A program made the position numbers and the translations under genes. From positions 1 through 54,125 of the forward strand of contig WGNF01000013.1 in NCBI GenBank assembly GCA_016124615.1: a stretch of DNA of 54,125 nucleotides, in the 5' to 3' direction. Below are positions 14,294-22,514 of the stretch, in pieces. The notes under the pieces were generated by a model. That model was not told where the DNA came from. It saw nothing but the letters and a program-made list of their open reading frames with translations, and made no database searches. How positions within the stretch are numbered: the stretch's first letter is position 1; every line of letters starts with the position of its first letter. This DNA is from Paracoccaceae bacterium (GTDB lineage Bacteria; Pseudomonadota; Alphaproteobacteria; Rhodobacterales; Rhodobacteraceae).

Positions 14294-14377
14294 AGCCTAT
14301 TCCCCCACACAACCGAAGGGATGGCGCCATGCCGCTGCTTGCGTCTGGTATGTAAAGTGTAACGTCGCCTATATGGT

Positions 14378-14723
14378 TGCGGTGCGCCGCCGTCCTTCGC
14401 CCTCCGCCAATGCGGAACCTAGGCGCGTCAGCTTCGGGTCCGCTGCGTTACGGCAACAAAAATGGGGCCGACCCGAAGATCGGCCCCAGGTTCACGCTCG
14501 GGTCAAGGAGGCTAGAGGCGCCTCCCAGGGGCAGCTGGGGGCCTGACCCGAGCGTGAAGGAGAGCCGAGAAAGCAGTGACACCGGCAGGCTCTCCGAAAC
14601 GGCGGGGCCGATCCGTGGACCGGCCCCGGTCATACGCCCGGCGGTGGCTCTGCGCCTCCCCACCCAACGGGAGGCAAAGCGCCGGACGCATGTATTTCAG
14701 ACGGCGGCAGGACCGCGCGGCAA
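14378..14723. other. Non-coding stretch with several strong hairpins
   Basis: 346 bp between the IS and the glycine-rich gene. GGGGCCGA and TCGGCCCC form a hairpin at 14464-14487. TTCACGCTCGGGTCA (14490-14504) pairs exactly with TGACCCGAGCGTGAA (14546-14560) across a 41-base loop. A third stem, GGGGCCGAT...ACCGGCCCC, lies near 14606-14628. One may end the minus-strand gene at 14724; none has a long T-run. Confidence 0.5.
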
Positions 14724-15599
14724 TCAGCCGCCGGTGGCACCACCAAGGGCGCCCGTCACCGTGCTCAGCGCGCCGGAGAGGTCGAGCAGGCCACCGGTGC
14801 CGCCCGTCGCACCGCCGAGAAGGCCGGTCACGGTATCGGTCACGCCCGACAGGCCGCCGGTGCCACCGGTCGCGCCGCCAAGAAGGCCCGTCACCGTACC
14901 GGTCACACCCGACAGGCCACCGGTCGCGCCCCCGGTGCCGCCGGTCAGCCCGCCGACCGTGTCGGTCACCGTGCTCAGCGCGCTCGAGAGGTCAAGCAGA
15001 CCGCCGGTGCCGCCCCCGGTCGCCCCACCAAGAAGGCCGGTCACACCCGACAGGCCACCGGTGCCGCCGGTTGCGCCGCCAAGAAGGCCCGTCACCGTGC
15101 CGGTCACGCCAGACAGACCGCCAGTGCCGCCGGTTGCACCGCCGAGGAGGCCCGTCACCGTGCCGGTCACACCCGACAGGCCGCCGGTGCTGCCACCGGT
15201 CACACCACCGAGAAGGCCGGTCACGCCCGACAAGCCGCCCGCAGCGCCATTCGGCGACACGTTCACATTCGCCTGCGCCAGGTTGCCGAGGCCGAGTTGA
15301 CCCGAGTTACCCGATGCGACCGACGCAGTGGCGGTGGCGGTCGAGTTCAAGGCATTCACGCTGGCGTTGACGGGGCCGGAGCCATCGGTGTTGCCCAGGT
15401 TCGCGTTGACGTGGGCGACGTTGCCCGCAGTGCCTGCAGCACCGCCAACGTTGACACCGACCGACGTGCCACCCGCGCTGTTGCTGCCGAGCGACACCGA
15501 AGCGACACCAAGATCCAGCGTGCCTGCCTGCGCAGGCACCGACACCGCTGCGGCGCACATGGCCAGAGCCGACACGAGGCCAAGTTTCTGAAGCGTCAT
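14724..15599 (-). CDS. Secreted glycine-rich repeat protein
   Basis: A 291-residue protein from the ATG at 15599 with GGGAGAG upstream. A signal peptide (MTLQKLGLVSALAMCAAAVS, ending AQA) is followed by a beta-like region (LDLGVASVSLGSNSAGGTSV, NVGGAAGTAGNVAHVNANLG) and then at least five repeats built on GGLSGVTGTVTGLLGGATGG. Composition is dominated by Gly, Thr, Val and Leu. It looks like an exported structural or adhesive protein, possibly forming a parallel-beta or fibrous fold. The other glycine-rich genes here share the SVG/NVG patterns but not its C-terminus. The repeats could vary in number through slippage. Confidence 0.7.
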   Translation of the reverse strand: MTLQKLGLVSALAMCAAAVSVPAQAGTLDLGVASVSLGSNSAGGTSVGVNVGGAAGTAGNVAHVNANLGNTDGSGPVNASVNALNSTATATASVASGNSGQLGLGNLAQANVNVSPNGAAGGLSGVTGLLGGVTGGSTGGLSGVTGTVTGLLGGATGGTGGLSGVTGTVTGLLGGATGGTGGLSGVTGLLGGATGGGTGGLLDLSSALSTVTDTVGGLTGGTGGATGGLSGVTGTVTGLLGGATGGTGGLSGVTDTVTGLLGGATGGTGGLLDLSGALSTVTGALGGATGG

Positions 15600-16069
15600 C
15601 GTTCTCTCCCTAATCCTTTGGAGTAGCCCGCTCGGAAACCCCGGCGCGGGCGCCGCCACCGAAGCGACTTGCCGCACAATTCTCCCCTTCCATTGTCCAA
15701 AAAGATATTCGACCAACGGCAATCTGTCCGAAAGTACGAGGCCATCGAAGGCAGACGAGAATCGCATCTTCGGTCAAATGTGCGAGATTTTAACGGTTAG
15801 GCCCGGGCCGTGGCCCGTTGCCGTTCGCTCGCCGTCCGGGTGCAGGCTTTGTCCGCCCGTTCGCGGTGTTCGGCGAATCCTGCGAGAGAGAAATGGCAGG
15901 TGTTGTCGACATGGCGACGCGGCACGGCCGTTTGAACGCCGACGCAATTGCCGTTGAAAAGCTGCGAAAGGTTTGTCAGCTCGACTCCGTCAAGAAGATC
16001 CAACCCCTGAAAACAAAGAAGCCGGCACAAGGCCGGCTTCCAGTCGATTGGGGGAGAATGGCGCGCAGG
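15600..16069. promoter_or_regulatory. Intergenic region: promoter side of 15599 gene and terminator of 16070 gene
   Basis: 470 bp between two minus-strand genes. At 16019-16039 AAGCCGGC and GCCGGCTT form a perfect hairpin followed, on the minus strand, by a T-rich tract: an intrinsic terminator for the gene at 16070-16999. The rest should hold the promoter of the glycine-rich gene at 15599. No gene is recognised; frames on the plus strand look like antisense noise. Confidence 0.6.
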
Positions 16070-16999
16070 TTAGCCCTGGCTGTTGTTGAGAAGCATGTCG
16101 TATTTCGGCCCGTCGATCGGAACCTGGACCGCGCCGCCAAGAACGCGGAAGGGCACGTTCTTCATCAGCACGCAGTAGAACTTGGCCGACATGACGTTGG
16201 TCGGTGTCTTGAACCGGATCATGTCAAGCTGACCCTTGTCGTCCACGGCCGCGGCCTGCACAGTGCCTTTCGGCTCGCCCTGGCTGTCGAGCACGGTGTA
16301 GCCGTTATAGGCCACGCTGTTGCCCGAGTGGTCGTCGCAGGCCAAAGCGCCCGCTGGCGGAACCGGAACCGGGTAGGAGGTGGTCGGATCCACCATCGTG
16401 CCCGAGGTGTAGCCGCCCGACGAGCTTCCGCTCGACGTGCCGCTGCTCGTGCCCGACGAGGTGCCCGAAGACGTCCCGGAGGAAGTTCCGCTGCTGGTTC
16501 CGGAGGATGTGCCGGAACTCGTCCCCGAGGAAGTGCCCGAAGACGTGCCGCTGCTGGTCCCCGACGAGGTACCAGAAGACGTGCCCGACGAGGTGCCGCT
16601 GCTGGTTCCCGACGAGGTTCCGCTCGACGTCGCGCCCGGGCCAACGCTGACGCTGGCCAAGCCACCACTGGTGCCAACGCCGACGCCGACGCTGGTGCCG
16701 CTGCTGGTCCCACTGGTCCCGCCCACCGACACGCCAACCCCGGCCACGCCGGTGCTGGAGCCGACAGCGTCGCCGTTACCGACGGACACGCCCGCCGAAA
16801 CGCCATTGCTGCCGCCGATGTTCGCGCCAACGTTCAGACCGCCGTTGCTGCCGCCGCCGATCGAAACGCTGCCGAGGCCGCCAAGGCCCAGGGTCGCCGC
16901 ATGGGCCATCAACCCATCCGCCGTCCATTTGCCGCCAAACACCACCGCAAGCACTGCAGCACTGATAGCAGCCTTCTTCATGGTTGAGAATTTTCTCAT
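16070..16999 (-). CDS. Secreted Gly/Ser/Thr-repeat protein with shared C-terminal domain
   Basis: A 309-residue protein from the ATG at 16999 (MRKFSTMKKAAISAAVLAVV), with a signal-anchor or signal peptide. Then a Gly-rich region (VSIGGGSNGGLNVGANIGGS), about 20 tandem SSGT triplet-type repeats, and a folded C-terminal domain of about 95 residues (ACDDHSGNSVAYNGYTVLDS, GEPKGTVQAAAV, RVLGGAVQVPIDG). That domain recurs in the proteins at 17361-18164 and 33299-33826. A start at 16981 (MKKAA) is possible. Probably a surface or pilus-associated protein; function unknown. Confidence 0.7.
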   Translation of the reverse strand: MRKFSTMKKAAISAAVLAVVFGGKWTADGLMAHAATLGLGGLGSVSIGGGSNGGLNVGANIGGSNGVSAGVSVGNGDAVGSSTGVAGVGVSVGGTSGTSSGTSVGVGVGTSGGLASVSVGPGATSSGTSSGTSSGTSSGTSSGTSSGTSSGTSSGTSSGTSSGTSSGTSSGTSSGTSSGTSSGTSSGTSSGSSSGGYTSGTMVDPTTSYPVPVPPAGALACDDHSGNSVAYNGYTVLDSQGEPKGTVQAAAVDDKGQLDMIRFKTPTNVMSAKFYCVLMKNVPFRVLGGAVQVPIDGPKYDMLLNNSQG

Positions 17000-17360
17000 A
17001 ATGTCTAACCTGTTTTGAGCATCTGCCGCCAAATTCGCCCGCCATAATGCCGGTGAGTGTGCCAGCGGACCCGTTTCCCTTTGCTGCACATACTGCGCAA
17101 ACGCGTCGGGGTTTCCCTAAACCTAGCCCGATGCCGAGCGTTGGCTTACCCAACACATCCTCACTGCGCTCGTATAAGGCCTTAAAAAATCCGTCTAGCG
17201 TCGGACTCATACTAAAGGACGATACGAAATTGCTTTCGAAACAGCGCGTCACGGGTCAACATGTAAAAATGGGAGGCGGCGCCCGATGAGGCCTACGGCG
17301 CAATACTTCTGCGCCTCCGACTCAGGTGGGGGAACGTCTACGTGGGACAGGAGGACGAAT
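17000..17360. promoter_or_regulatory. Divergent promoter region between two paralogous secreted-protein genes
   Basis: 361 bp between genes starting leftward at 16999 and rightward at 17361. It is less GC-rich than its surroundings, as expected for promoters. A strong site, ACAGGAGGACGAAT, precedes the ATG at 17361. I could not pick -35/-10 boxes with confidence. Confidence 0.45.
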
Positions 17361-18164
17361 ATGCGAGTCCATTGCGACTTGAGGTCAGGAAATAGCAGAC
17401 AAATGTCTGGCGTGTTGGCCGGTCCATTTCGGTTATTCTGCGCCATTTCGGCGATTGGATTGGCCGTGGGGGCGCAAAGTGCCGGTGCGCTGAGCGTTTC
17501 ACTTGGCGGTGTCTCGGTTTCGGTCGGCGGTTCATCCGGTGGCGGGCTCGGCGTCGGGGCCTCGGTCGGAGGCAGCAACGGCGTCAATGCGAACGTCGGG
17601 GTTGGCGGATCGACCGGCCTTGGCGTCAACGCCTCGGTGGGTGGCGCGACGGGCGTCAACGCTGGCGTTTCGGCCGCCCAGGGCACCGGACTGGGGGTCA
17701 ACGCCTCGGTCGGCGGCGCCACCGGGTTGAATGTCAACGTCGGTGTCGCACAGACCGGCATCACCGCATCGGTCAGCGGCGGGTCGAGCAGCGGCACATC
17801 GAGTGGCGGCAGCTCGTCATCCTCGGGAACGACGCCGTCCACCGTGACCTACACGATGCCGGACCCGGGTGAGGTACAGGCCGCGCGCCATCAGATCTGC
17901 GGCATCACCGGAAACAGCGAAGCCTACAACGGGCAGGTGCTGTTCGGCAGCGGCGGCCGACCGATCGGCGTCATCCACGCCGCCTGGATCGGACCAGACC
18001 TTATGGTGGGAAAGCTGGCTTTCGCCACTCTGGCCAGTTTCGTCAAACCCATGCAGTGCGTTACAATCACGGTCAAGGACATTGAAGTGGGCCGGAATGG
18101 TATCCGCTTGCCGATTCCTGCCGATGAGATGCGCGGGATGATTCCGCCGCTCGCCGGTCACTGA
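17361..18164 (+). CDS. Secreted glycine-rich protein with shared C-terminal domain
   Basis: A 267-residue protein. The N-terminus is a long signal sequence (FRLFCAISAIGLAVGAQSAG), followed by about five repeats of the type GLGVNASVGGATGVNAGVS, a Ser-rich linker (SGGSSSGTSSGGSSSSSGT) and a C-terminal domain of about 105 residues with QICGITGNSEAYNGQVLFGS, GRPIGVIHAAWIGPDLMV and VGRNGIRLPIPA. The domain aligns well with that of 33299-33826 and more weakly with 16070-16999. It is divergently transcribed from its paralogue. An extracellular matrix or pilus-linked role is likely but unproven. Confidence 0.7.
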   Translation: MRVHCDLRSGNSRQMSGVLAGPFRLFCAISAIGLAVGAQSAGALSVSLGGVSVSVGGSSGGGLGVGASVGGSNGVNANVGVGGSTGLGVNASVGGATGVNAGVSAAQGTGLGVNASVGGATGLNVNVGVAQTGITASVSGGSSSGTSSGGSSSSSGTTPSTVTYTMPDPGEVQAARHQICGITGNSEAYNGQVLFGSGGRPIGVIHAAWIGPDLMVGKLAFATLASFVKPMQCVTITVKDIEVGRNGIRLPIPADEMRGMIPPLAGH

Positions 18165-18208
18165 CAACCGCGGGATTTAGACAGAAGTCATTCAGGAAGG
18201 GTGAGGCC

Positions 18209-19042
18209 ATGAAAGGGACGAGCAGGTTTTCCGCCGAACATCTTGTTCTTCTTGCCGGCGTGGGGGTGGTGGCCCTGCCAGCCCTGACGCTGCTGGTGCC
18301 GCAAGGATGGCCGCCAGCGCCGCAGGCGCAGGTGACGGCCCCGATGGCTGTGGCGCCGCCCAAGGTGGCTTCGCAAGCCCCGCAACCCGTGACGTTGCCA
18401 CAGTTCGATGTGGCCAAGGTGGTGATGAACGCCCTCAGCATCCCGATGTCGCTGGGGGCAACGCCCGCCGCAGCGATGACGGTGCAGCAGCCTGCCGCCA
18501 CGGCAGCGGCCGGGGCCACCGCCACGCCGCCGCAGATCGCCGAGGATGCCCCGCCACCTGTGCCGGATGCGCCGCCGATGCTGCGGCGCACCGTGCACCT
18601 GCGGGTCAGCCCCCCTGCCCCGGCGATGGCCGTGCCGCTGGGACCGGACGACATCGACCTGCGCATGGCGGTGCTTCAGGAACCCCTGGCGCCTACGCTG
18701 CCGATGCAGGGCGATACGGCCGACATGTCGCAACCGCCAGGCGATCCCACCGCCCCGCTGGACCTGCGCGAGGCCCTGACCTCGCCCACGGTGCTGCCCG
18801 CGATGGCCAGCCCCCTGCCCTCTCCGGCGATGGCCGATCTCGGGCCTGGCGAGGATGCGATGATCGACCTCCGCTCGGCCGTGCTGGGTGATTTGGGGGG
18901 TTGGCTTTCCGGATCGCGCGGCACGATCTCGAATGTCACGACGTTGCTGGCTTCGGAAAATACTGCCCCGGATCGGCAACAGCCAGACAGCGCGCCGCTG
19001 ATCAATCTGGCCTCGGCGCTGACGAAACGGATCACCTATTAG
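18209..19042 (+). CDS. Pro/Ala-rich membrane-anchored protein, 277 aa
   Basis: Starts at the ATG at 18209 with AGGAAGGGTGAGGCC upstream. An N-terminal hydrophobic segment (EHLVLLAGVGVVALPALTLL) is followed by a long Pro/Ala/Val-rich region without recognisable domain. Three short motifs of the type DLRxAVL recur (DIDLRMAVLQ, LDLREALTS, MIDLRSAVLG), and a last related element, INLASALT, ends the protein. It lies 44 bp after the glycine-rich gene and is probably co-transcribed. A single-span periplasmic protein; not recognised. Confidence 0.6.
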   Translation: MKGTSRFSAEHLVLLAGVGVVALPALTLLVPQGWPPAPQAQVTAPMAVAPPKVASQAPQPVTLPQFDVAKVVMNALSIPMSLGATPAAAMTVQQPAATAAAGATATPPQIAEDAPPPVPDAPPMLRRTVHLRVSPPAPAMAVPLGPDDIDLRMAVLQEPLAPTLPMQGDTADMSQPPGDPTAPLDLREALTSPTVLPAMASPLPSPAMADLGPGEDAMIDLRSAVLGDLGGWLSGSRGTISNVTTLLASENTAPDRQQPDSAPLINLASALTKRITY

Positions 19043-19144
19043 GATCGGTTGAAAGACCGGACACCTTCCGGCTTCCGCCCCACATTTGGGTGGAGGCCGC
19101 GATGGTGAGTGTCGCCAGAGTTTCCCCTGAACCGACGCAGGCGC

Positions 19145-19657
19145 CTATTGTTCCGATAAAGCCGCGATCAGATCCTCGATGACCGAGGCCACCAATTGCT
19201 GGCGGCTATTCAGGCCAGACTTGCGAAAGATCGACGTCAGATGCGACTTCACCGTCGATTCCGTCGATTTGCGCAACGAGGCGACTTCGGAATTGCTGAA
19301 TCCCTTGATCACCAGCAGCGCTATCTGCCGTTCGGTCGGCGTCAGGGCCCAGGCATCGAATTGGCCATCGATATGAGTCTGGAACTGGCCCGCCGCCGCT
19401 TCGATCTGGCCCTCGATCTTGCGCATGCGCTTGAAGGACAAGGCCAGAATGGCAACGCTGCAAAGCACGCCGGACAGCAGGCCGAAGCTGGCCAGAATTT
19501 GCAGGATCTCCTGCACTTCCCAAGGGATAAAGGGAACCCGGATCAGGAAGACATCGGCCAGAAGGTTGAAGATGAAGAACAGGCTGCTGGCGACCTGAAT
19601 GATCAGGACCAGAACCAGAACGACGAGGAATGGCCACCGGAGACCGAGCGCACGCAT
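19145..19657 (-). CDS. Membrane-bound LuxR-type transcription regulator
   Basis: A 170-residue protein with two N-terminal transmembrane helices (PFLVVLVLVLIIQVASSLFF and ILASFGLLSGVLCSVAILAL), a short charged coiled-coil-like region (FKRMRKIEGQIEAAAGQFQ) and a C-terminal LuxR/FixJ helix-turn-helix (LTPTERQIALLVIKGFSNSE, VKSHLTSIFRKSGL). There is no receiver or ligand-binding domain, so sensing would be through the membrane part. It is followed 17 bp upstream on the same strand by the secreted-protein gene at 19675. Probably regulates the neighbouring surface or pilus genes; that is inference. Confidence 0.8.
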   Translation of the reverse strand: MRALGLRWPFLVVLVLVLIIQVASSLFFIFNLLADVFLIRVPFIPWEVQEILQILASFGLLSGVLCSVAILALSFKRMRKIEGQIEAAAGQFQTHIDGQFDAWALTPTERQIALLVIKGFSNSEVASLRKSTESTVKSHLTSIFRKSGLNSRQQLVASVIEDLIAALSEQ

Positions 19658-19674
19658 GATCTAACAGGCCCCGC

Positions 19675-20067
19675 CTATTGGCCCGGGCCTTTGGCCGCAG
19701 GCGGTTCGACTGGCAACAGGGGCACGAACGTCTGATCCTGCGGCGGAACATTCGGCATCGGGTGAAACTCTGTCACCACCGCATCACGCAGGATTTCGCC
19801 CGAAGACGGGCTCACGACGATTTCGCGCAAATAGTCACTGTCCTGTGCCCGGATTCGCACCCGATTCAATAGGGTCTTGTTGATACTGACGATCGTATAG
19901 CCCTGCGCCTGCAATGCCCTAATCACGGGCAAGGCGCGTTCCACCGTTGGGTCAGATAGAATGGACGGGTCGACCTTGGCCAAAACCTGAGCCTGGACAC
20001 AAGACACCGAAAGGCATACGGCAACAATGGCCGCCGCACCGCGAATACGGATGTCTCCTGATTGCAA
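19675..20067 (-). CDS. Exported protein, 130 aa, PepSY-like
   Basis: Start is a TTG at 20067 with CAGGAAG six bases upstream. The N-terminus carries a signal peptide (AAAIVAVCLSVSCVQAQ). The mature part, VIRALQAQGYTIVSINKTLL followed by NRVRIRAQDSDYLREIVVSP and SGEILRDAV, resembles the small PepSY/YpeB-type fold in its alpha-beta-beta order. It ends in a Pro-rich tail. It lies directly upstream of the membrane LuxR gene and could act with it as a periplasmic modulator; speculative. Confidence 0.6.
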   Translation of the reverse strand: MQSGDIRIRGAAAIVAVCLSVSCVQAQVLAKVDPSILSDPTVERALPVIRALQAQGYTIVSINKTLLNRVRIRAQDSDYLREIVVSPSSGEILRDAVVTEFHPMPNVPPQDQTFVPLLPVEPPAAKGPGQ

Positions 20068-20126
20068 GCTTTTCTTCCTGTGCCTTAGCCCATCGCTCAG
20101 TTTAAACTGAGCCGTCGCTTCTGTCT

Positions 20127-20687
20127 TTACGAAACGTGCAGTTGCCGCGCATTATTTTCGACCGAGGCGCGCAGGGCAAGGGCCACGTTGGCACGACCAG
20201 CCGGAAGCCGCAGCGACGCATCCGCAATCACGAAACGCTCGTGGCTGTAGTCGTTGCGCTTAAAATCGCGCGACGCGATCACGATGGCCACGCCGGGGTG
20301 CATCCGCCGGAACGCGGTGAGGACGTCCACCGCCTCGTCGACGCTCTGCATCTCGTCGATATCGACCAGGCACACGGTCGGCGCCAGCTTTTCGCGCCCC
20401 GCGCGGTTCAACCCGCGCCGCACGTTGTCGTCAAGCGTCACGCTGCGGGCGGTGCCTTCCAGAATGGCGGCGGCGCTCAGCAGGCTGCGGCTGCGATCGC
20501 CCAGCACATAGACTTCATGGCCGGTCAGTTCGGTCATATCATAGTCATCGTCCAGGATGGCGGGGCGCGCCATGCCCTCATCATGCGCGCCGACACCCAC
20601 GGCACCACGAAGCAGGTCGAACGCACGTGAGAAGACGGACGGCCGCAGGGTGTGGCCGATGTCCATGGAGTTATCGCTGATGCTCAT
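20127..20687 (-). CDS. Receiver-fold-like protein, 186 aa
   Basis: Start chosen at the ATG at 20687 (MSISDNSMDIGHTLRPSVFS); the frame extends much further upstream but without plausible coding. The C-terminal 120 residues alternate strand and helix in a CheY-like order: HEVYVLGD, LAPTVCLVDIDEMQSVDEAV, GVAIVIASRDFKRNDYS, and a final LRLPAGRANVALALR. The Asp of VDIDEM sits where the phosphoacceptor belongs, but the rest of the acidic pocket is unclear, as in the atypical receivers of TadZ/CpaE. A regulatory or localisation partner of the pilus system is possible. Confidence 0.5.
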   Translation of the reverse strand: MSISDNSMDIGHTLRPSVFSRAFDLLRGAVGVGAHDEGMARPAILDDDYDMTELTGHEVYVLGDRSRSLLSAAAILEGTARSVTLDDNVRRGLNRAGREKLAPTVCLVDIDEMQSVDEAVDVLTAFRRMHPGVAIVIASRDFKRNDYSHERFVIADASLRLPAGRANVALALRASVENNARQLHVS

Positions 20688-20952
20688 TTTCAGTTCCCAA
20701 CTTGTCTGGCCCCACACCACATCCGACAGTTTCCGCCTTTTCTTCTGCCTTTCCATTGGACTGCCGGATGAACTTTCGCGCCCGGCACCAAGGGACGAGC
20801 GGGCATTTTGCTGGACATCGGTGGGAAAAATCACCGTCTCATACGAAAGGAGGATGTGGTCCGACCTGCACAAATGCTCCGTAGGAGCAGTCGCACGCCG
20901 CCTGCCGATAGGGCCTGCGGCCCAAGACCTCTCAACGCAGTGATCGATCCAT

Positions 20953-22269
20953 ATGTCGCGAACTCTCCAGCGCAGCCCCGCCCCCCGACTCGGACGCCCC
21001 CCAAGATACGGAAGCGCCCTGCGCAAATGGGCCCGACGCGCCAACGGCCCCGACCGACTCACCGGCGCCATCGGCCTGATCGTCTTCCTTCTGGCCTTCG
21101 TATTCTGGCCGAAAGGCATCGTCGCGCGGTCGGATGGCGAACTGGTCCTGTTTCTTGCCCTCGTCACTCTGCCGATGATCCTGTTCGAAATTGCTGTCGC
21201 CCGCGCCTGGGCGCAATCCGACGCAGGTCTGGATTTCACCCTGTCGGGACTGATGGACCGGCTTGATCTTCGGGTGCTGGCCGAAAAGACGACGGGGGTC
21301 CTGGCGACGGTTGCCGGGATCGCCGCCATCTACCTGTTCGTTCCGCTCTATCAGGATCCCTGGTACCAGGCGACGCTGCGACCGGTCCTGAACAACGGGA
21401 TCCTTCTGACCTTTGTGCTGTGGGCCTACGTCATGGTGCTTCACTTCGTCTCGAAAGACCCGCGCGACGGTTGGGCCGAGGCGGGCCGTTTCGTTCTGTC
21501 GCGTGGCGCCGAGGGCGACCGGGCGGCCGTGTTCGATCACACCGGCGCGACGCTGATAAAGGTCTTCTACATTCCGCTGATGTTCGGCTTCGCCCGCGAC
21601 GACTGGGGGTTTTTCTACGCGAACGCCCTGCCCCTGAACTCTTTTCGCGAGGTTTACGAGTTCCTCTACCGCTTTCTGTTCTTCATCGACGTGGTGTTCG
21701 GAACGATCGGCTATGTCGTGTCGCTGCGGATCCTGAATGCGCATATCCGCTGGCCGGAACAGAAGCTGTCGGGCTGGCTTGTCTGTCTGGTCTGCTACGC
21801 GCCATTCTGGCAGGTGATCGGACGGGACTTCCTGCAATACGACAGCAGCATTACCTGGGGCAGTCTGTTCCCGGAAAACTCGCTGACCTATGACATCTGG
21901 GGAACGATCATTCTGCTTCTGATCGCGGCCTATGCCTCCAGCACAGTCGCCTTCGCGTTCCGGTTTTCCAATCTGACCTATCGGGGAACGGTCTGCCACG
22001 GAACCTATGCCTATGTCCGGCATCCGGCCTATCTTTCAAAGAACCTGAGCTATTGGCTGATTCAGGTTCCATTCCTCGCCGCTTCGCCCCGTGACGCCAT
22101 CGCGAATACGCTGGCGTTGATTGCGGTCAACCTGCTCTATTATGCGCGCGCCCGGCATGAAGAGGCTTGTTGTGGTGCCCATCGTGATTACCGGATCTAC
22201 GCTCGCTATCTGCGCCGGTTCAGCCCGGTTTCGCGGGCCTGCAAGGCGGCGAAAGAACTGATCCTGTAG
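20953..22269 (+). CDS. Polytopic membrane protein with ICMT/PEMT-like methyltransferase C-terminus
   Basis: A 438-residue protein with about nine hydrophobic segments. The C-terminal part has the hallmark of isoprenylcysteine carboxyl methyltransferase and phospholipid methyltransferase families: YVRHPAYLSKNLSYWLIQ, followed by ARHEEACCGAHRDYRIYARY, which form the S-adenosylmethionine and active-site region. The large N-terminal membrane region (LTGAIGLIVFLLAFVFWPKG onward) is not typical of ICMT. The substrate is unknown; a lipid or other membrane-embedded acceptor is likely. Start ATG at 20953; its upstream region is shared with the divergent gene at 20687. Confidence 0.7.
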   Translation: MSRTLQRSPAPRLGRPPRYGSALRKWARRANGPDRLTGAIGLIVFLLAFVFWPKGIVARSDGELVLFLALVTLPMILFEIAVARAWAQSDAGLDFTLSGLMDRLDLRVLAEKTTGVLATVAGIAAIYLFVPLYQDPWYQATLRPVLNNGILLTFVLWAYVMVLHFVSKDPRDGWAEAGRFVLSRGAEGDRAAVFDHTGATLIKVFYIPLMFGFARDDWGFFYANALPLNSFREVYEFLYRFLFFIDVVFGTIGYVVSLRILNAHIRWPEQKLSGWLVCLVCYAPFWQVIGRDFLQYDSSITWGSLFPENSLTYDIWGTIILLLIAAYASSTVAFAFRFSNLTYRGTVCHGTYAYVRHPAYLSKNLSYWLIQVPFLAASPRDAIANTLALIAVNLLYYARARHEEACCGAHRDYRIYARYLRRFSPVSRACKAAKELIL

Positions 22270-22514
22270 TAGGTGCCATTGTTTGCAAGCACTTATGGAA
22301 GGCCGGACGCGCCGTGCAGTGAAGGGTCGGCGGACCGCGCCGATCGTGAACAAAGTTTCACCCCGCAGCAGGTCTTGAAATAAAGCTGGCTGAGCGCGAG
22401 GCGCCTGAAATTCGCGCACTTTGCCATGCGGCAAATGCCCATCGGCCCCCATATCTCCTTGAGGTGGAACACGAAAGCGCGATACCCTTGCGATGTCCAA
22501 TTTGGGGGAATCAC

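Larger units (their letters stand above)
12243..14369 (+). mobile_element. IS1595-family insertion sequence with passenger gene, 2127 bp
   Basis: Terminal inverted repeats of 23 bp with two mismatches (12243-12265 and 14347-14369; outer part GGCGA, then YGTTACACTT). They are flanked by a perfect 8-bp target duplication, TATATGGT, at 12235-12242 and 14370-14377; 8 bp is the size known for the IS1595 family. Inside are the transposase, a small downstream gene and a reverse-strand DUF3800 gene, so all three moved together. The fresh duplication and intact transposase indicate a recent insertion. Confidence 0.92.

Noticed and set aside
14377..15300. Long proline-rich frame on the plus strand
   Set aside because: It is the antisense of the Gly-Thr-Val repeats of the gene at 14724-15599, has no ribosome-binding site, and its repeats mirror the real gene.
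15818..16987. 389-codon plus-strand frame
   Set aside because: Antisense to the SSGT repeat gene; composition (Arg/Ala-rich) is typical of GC-rich shadow frames.
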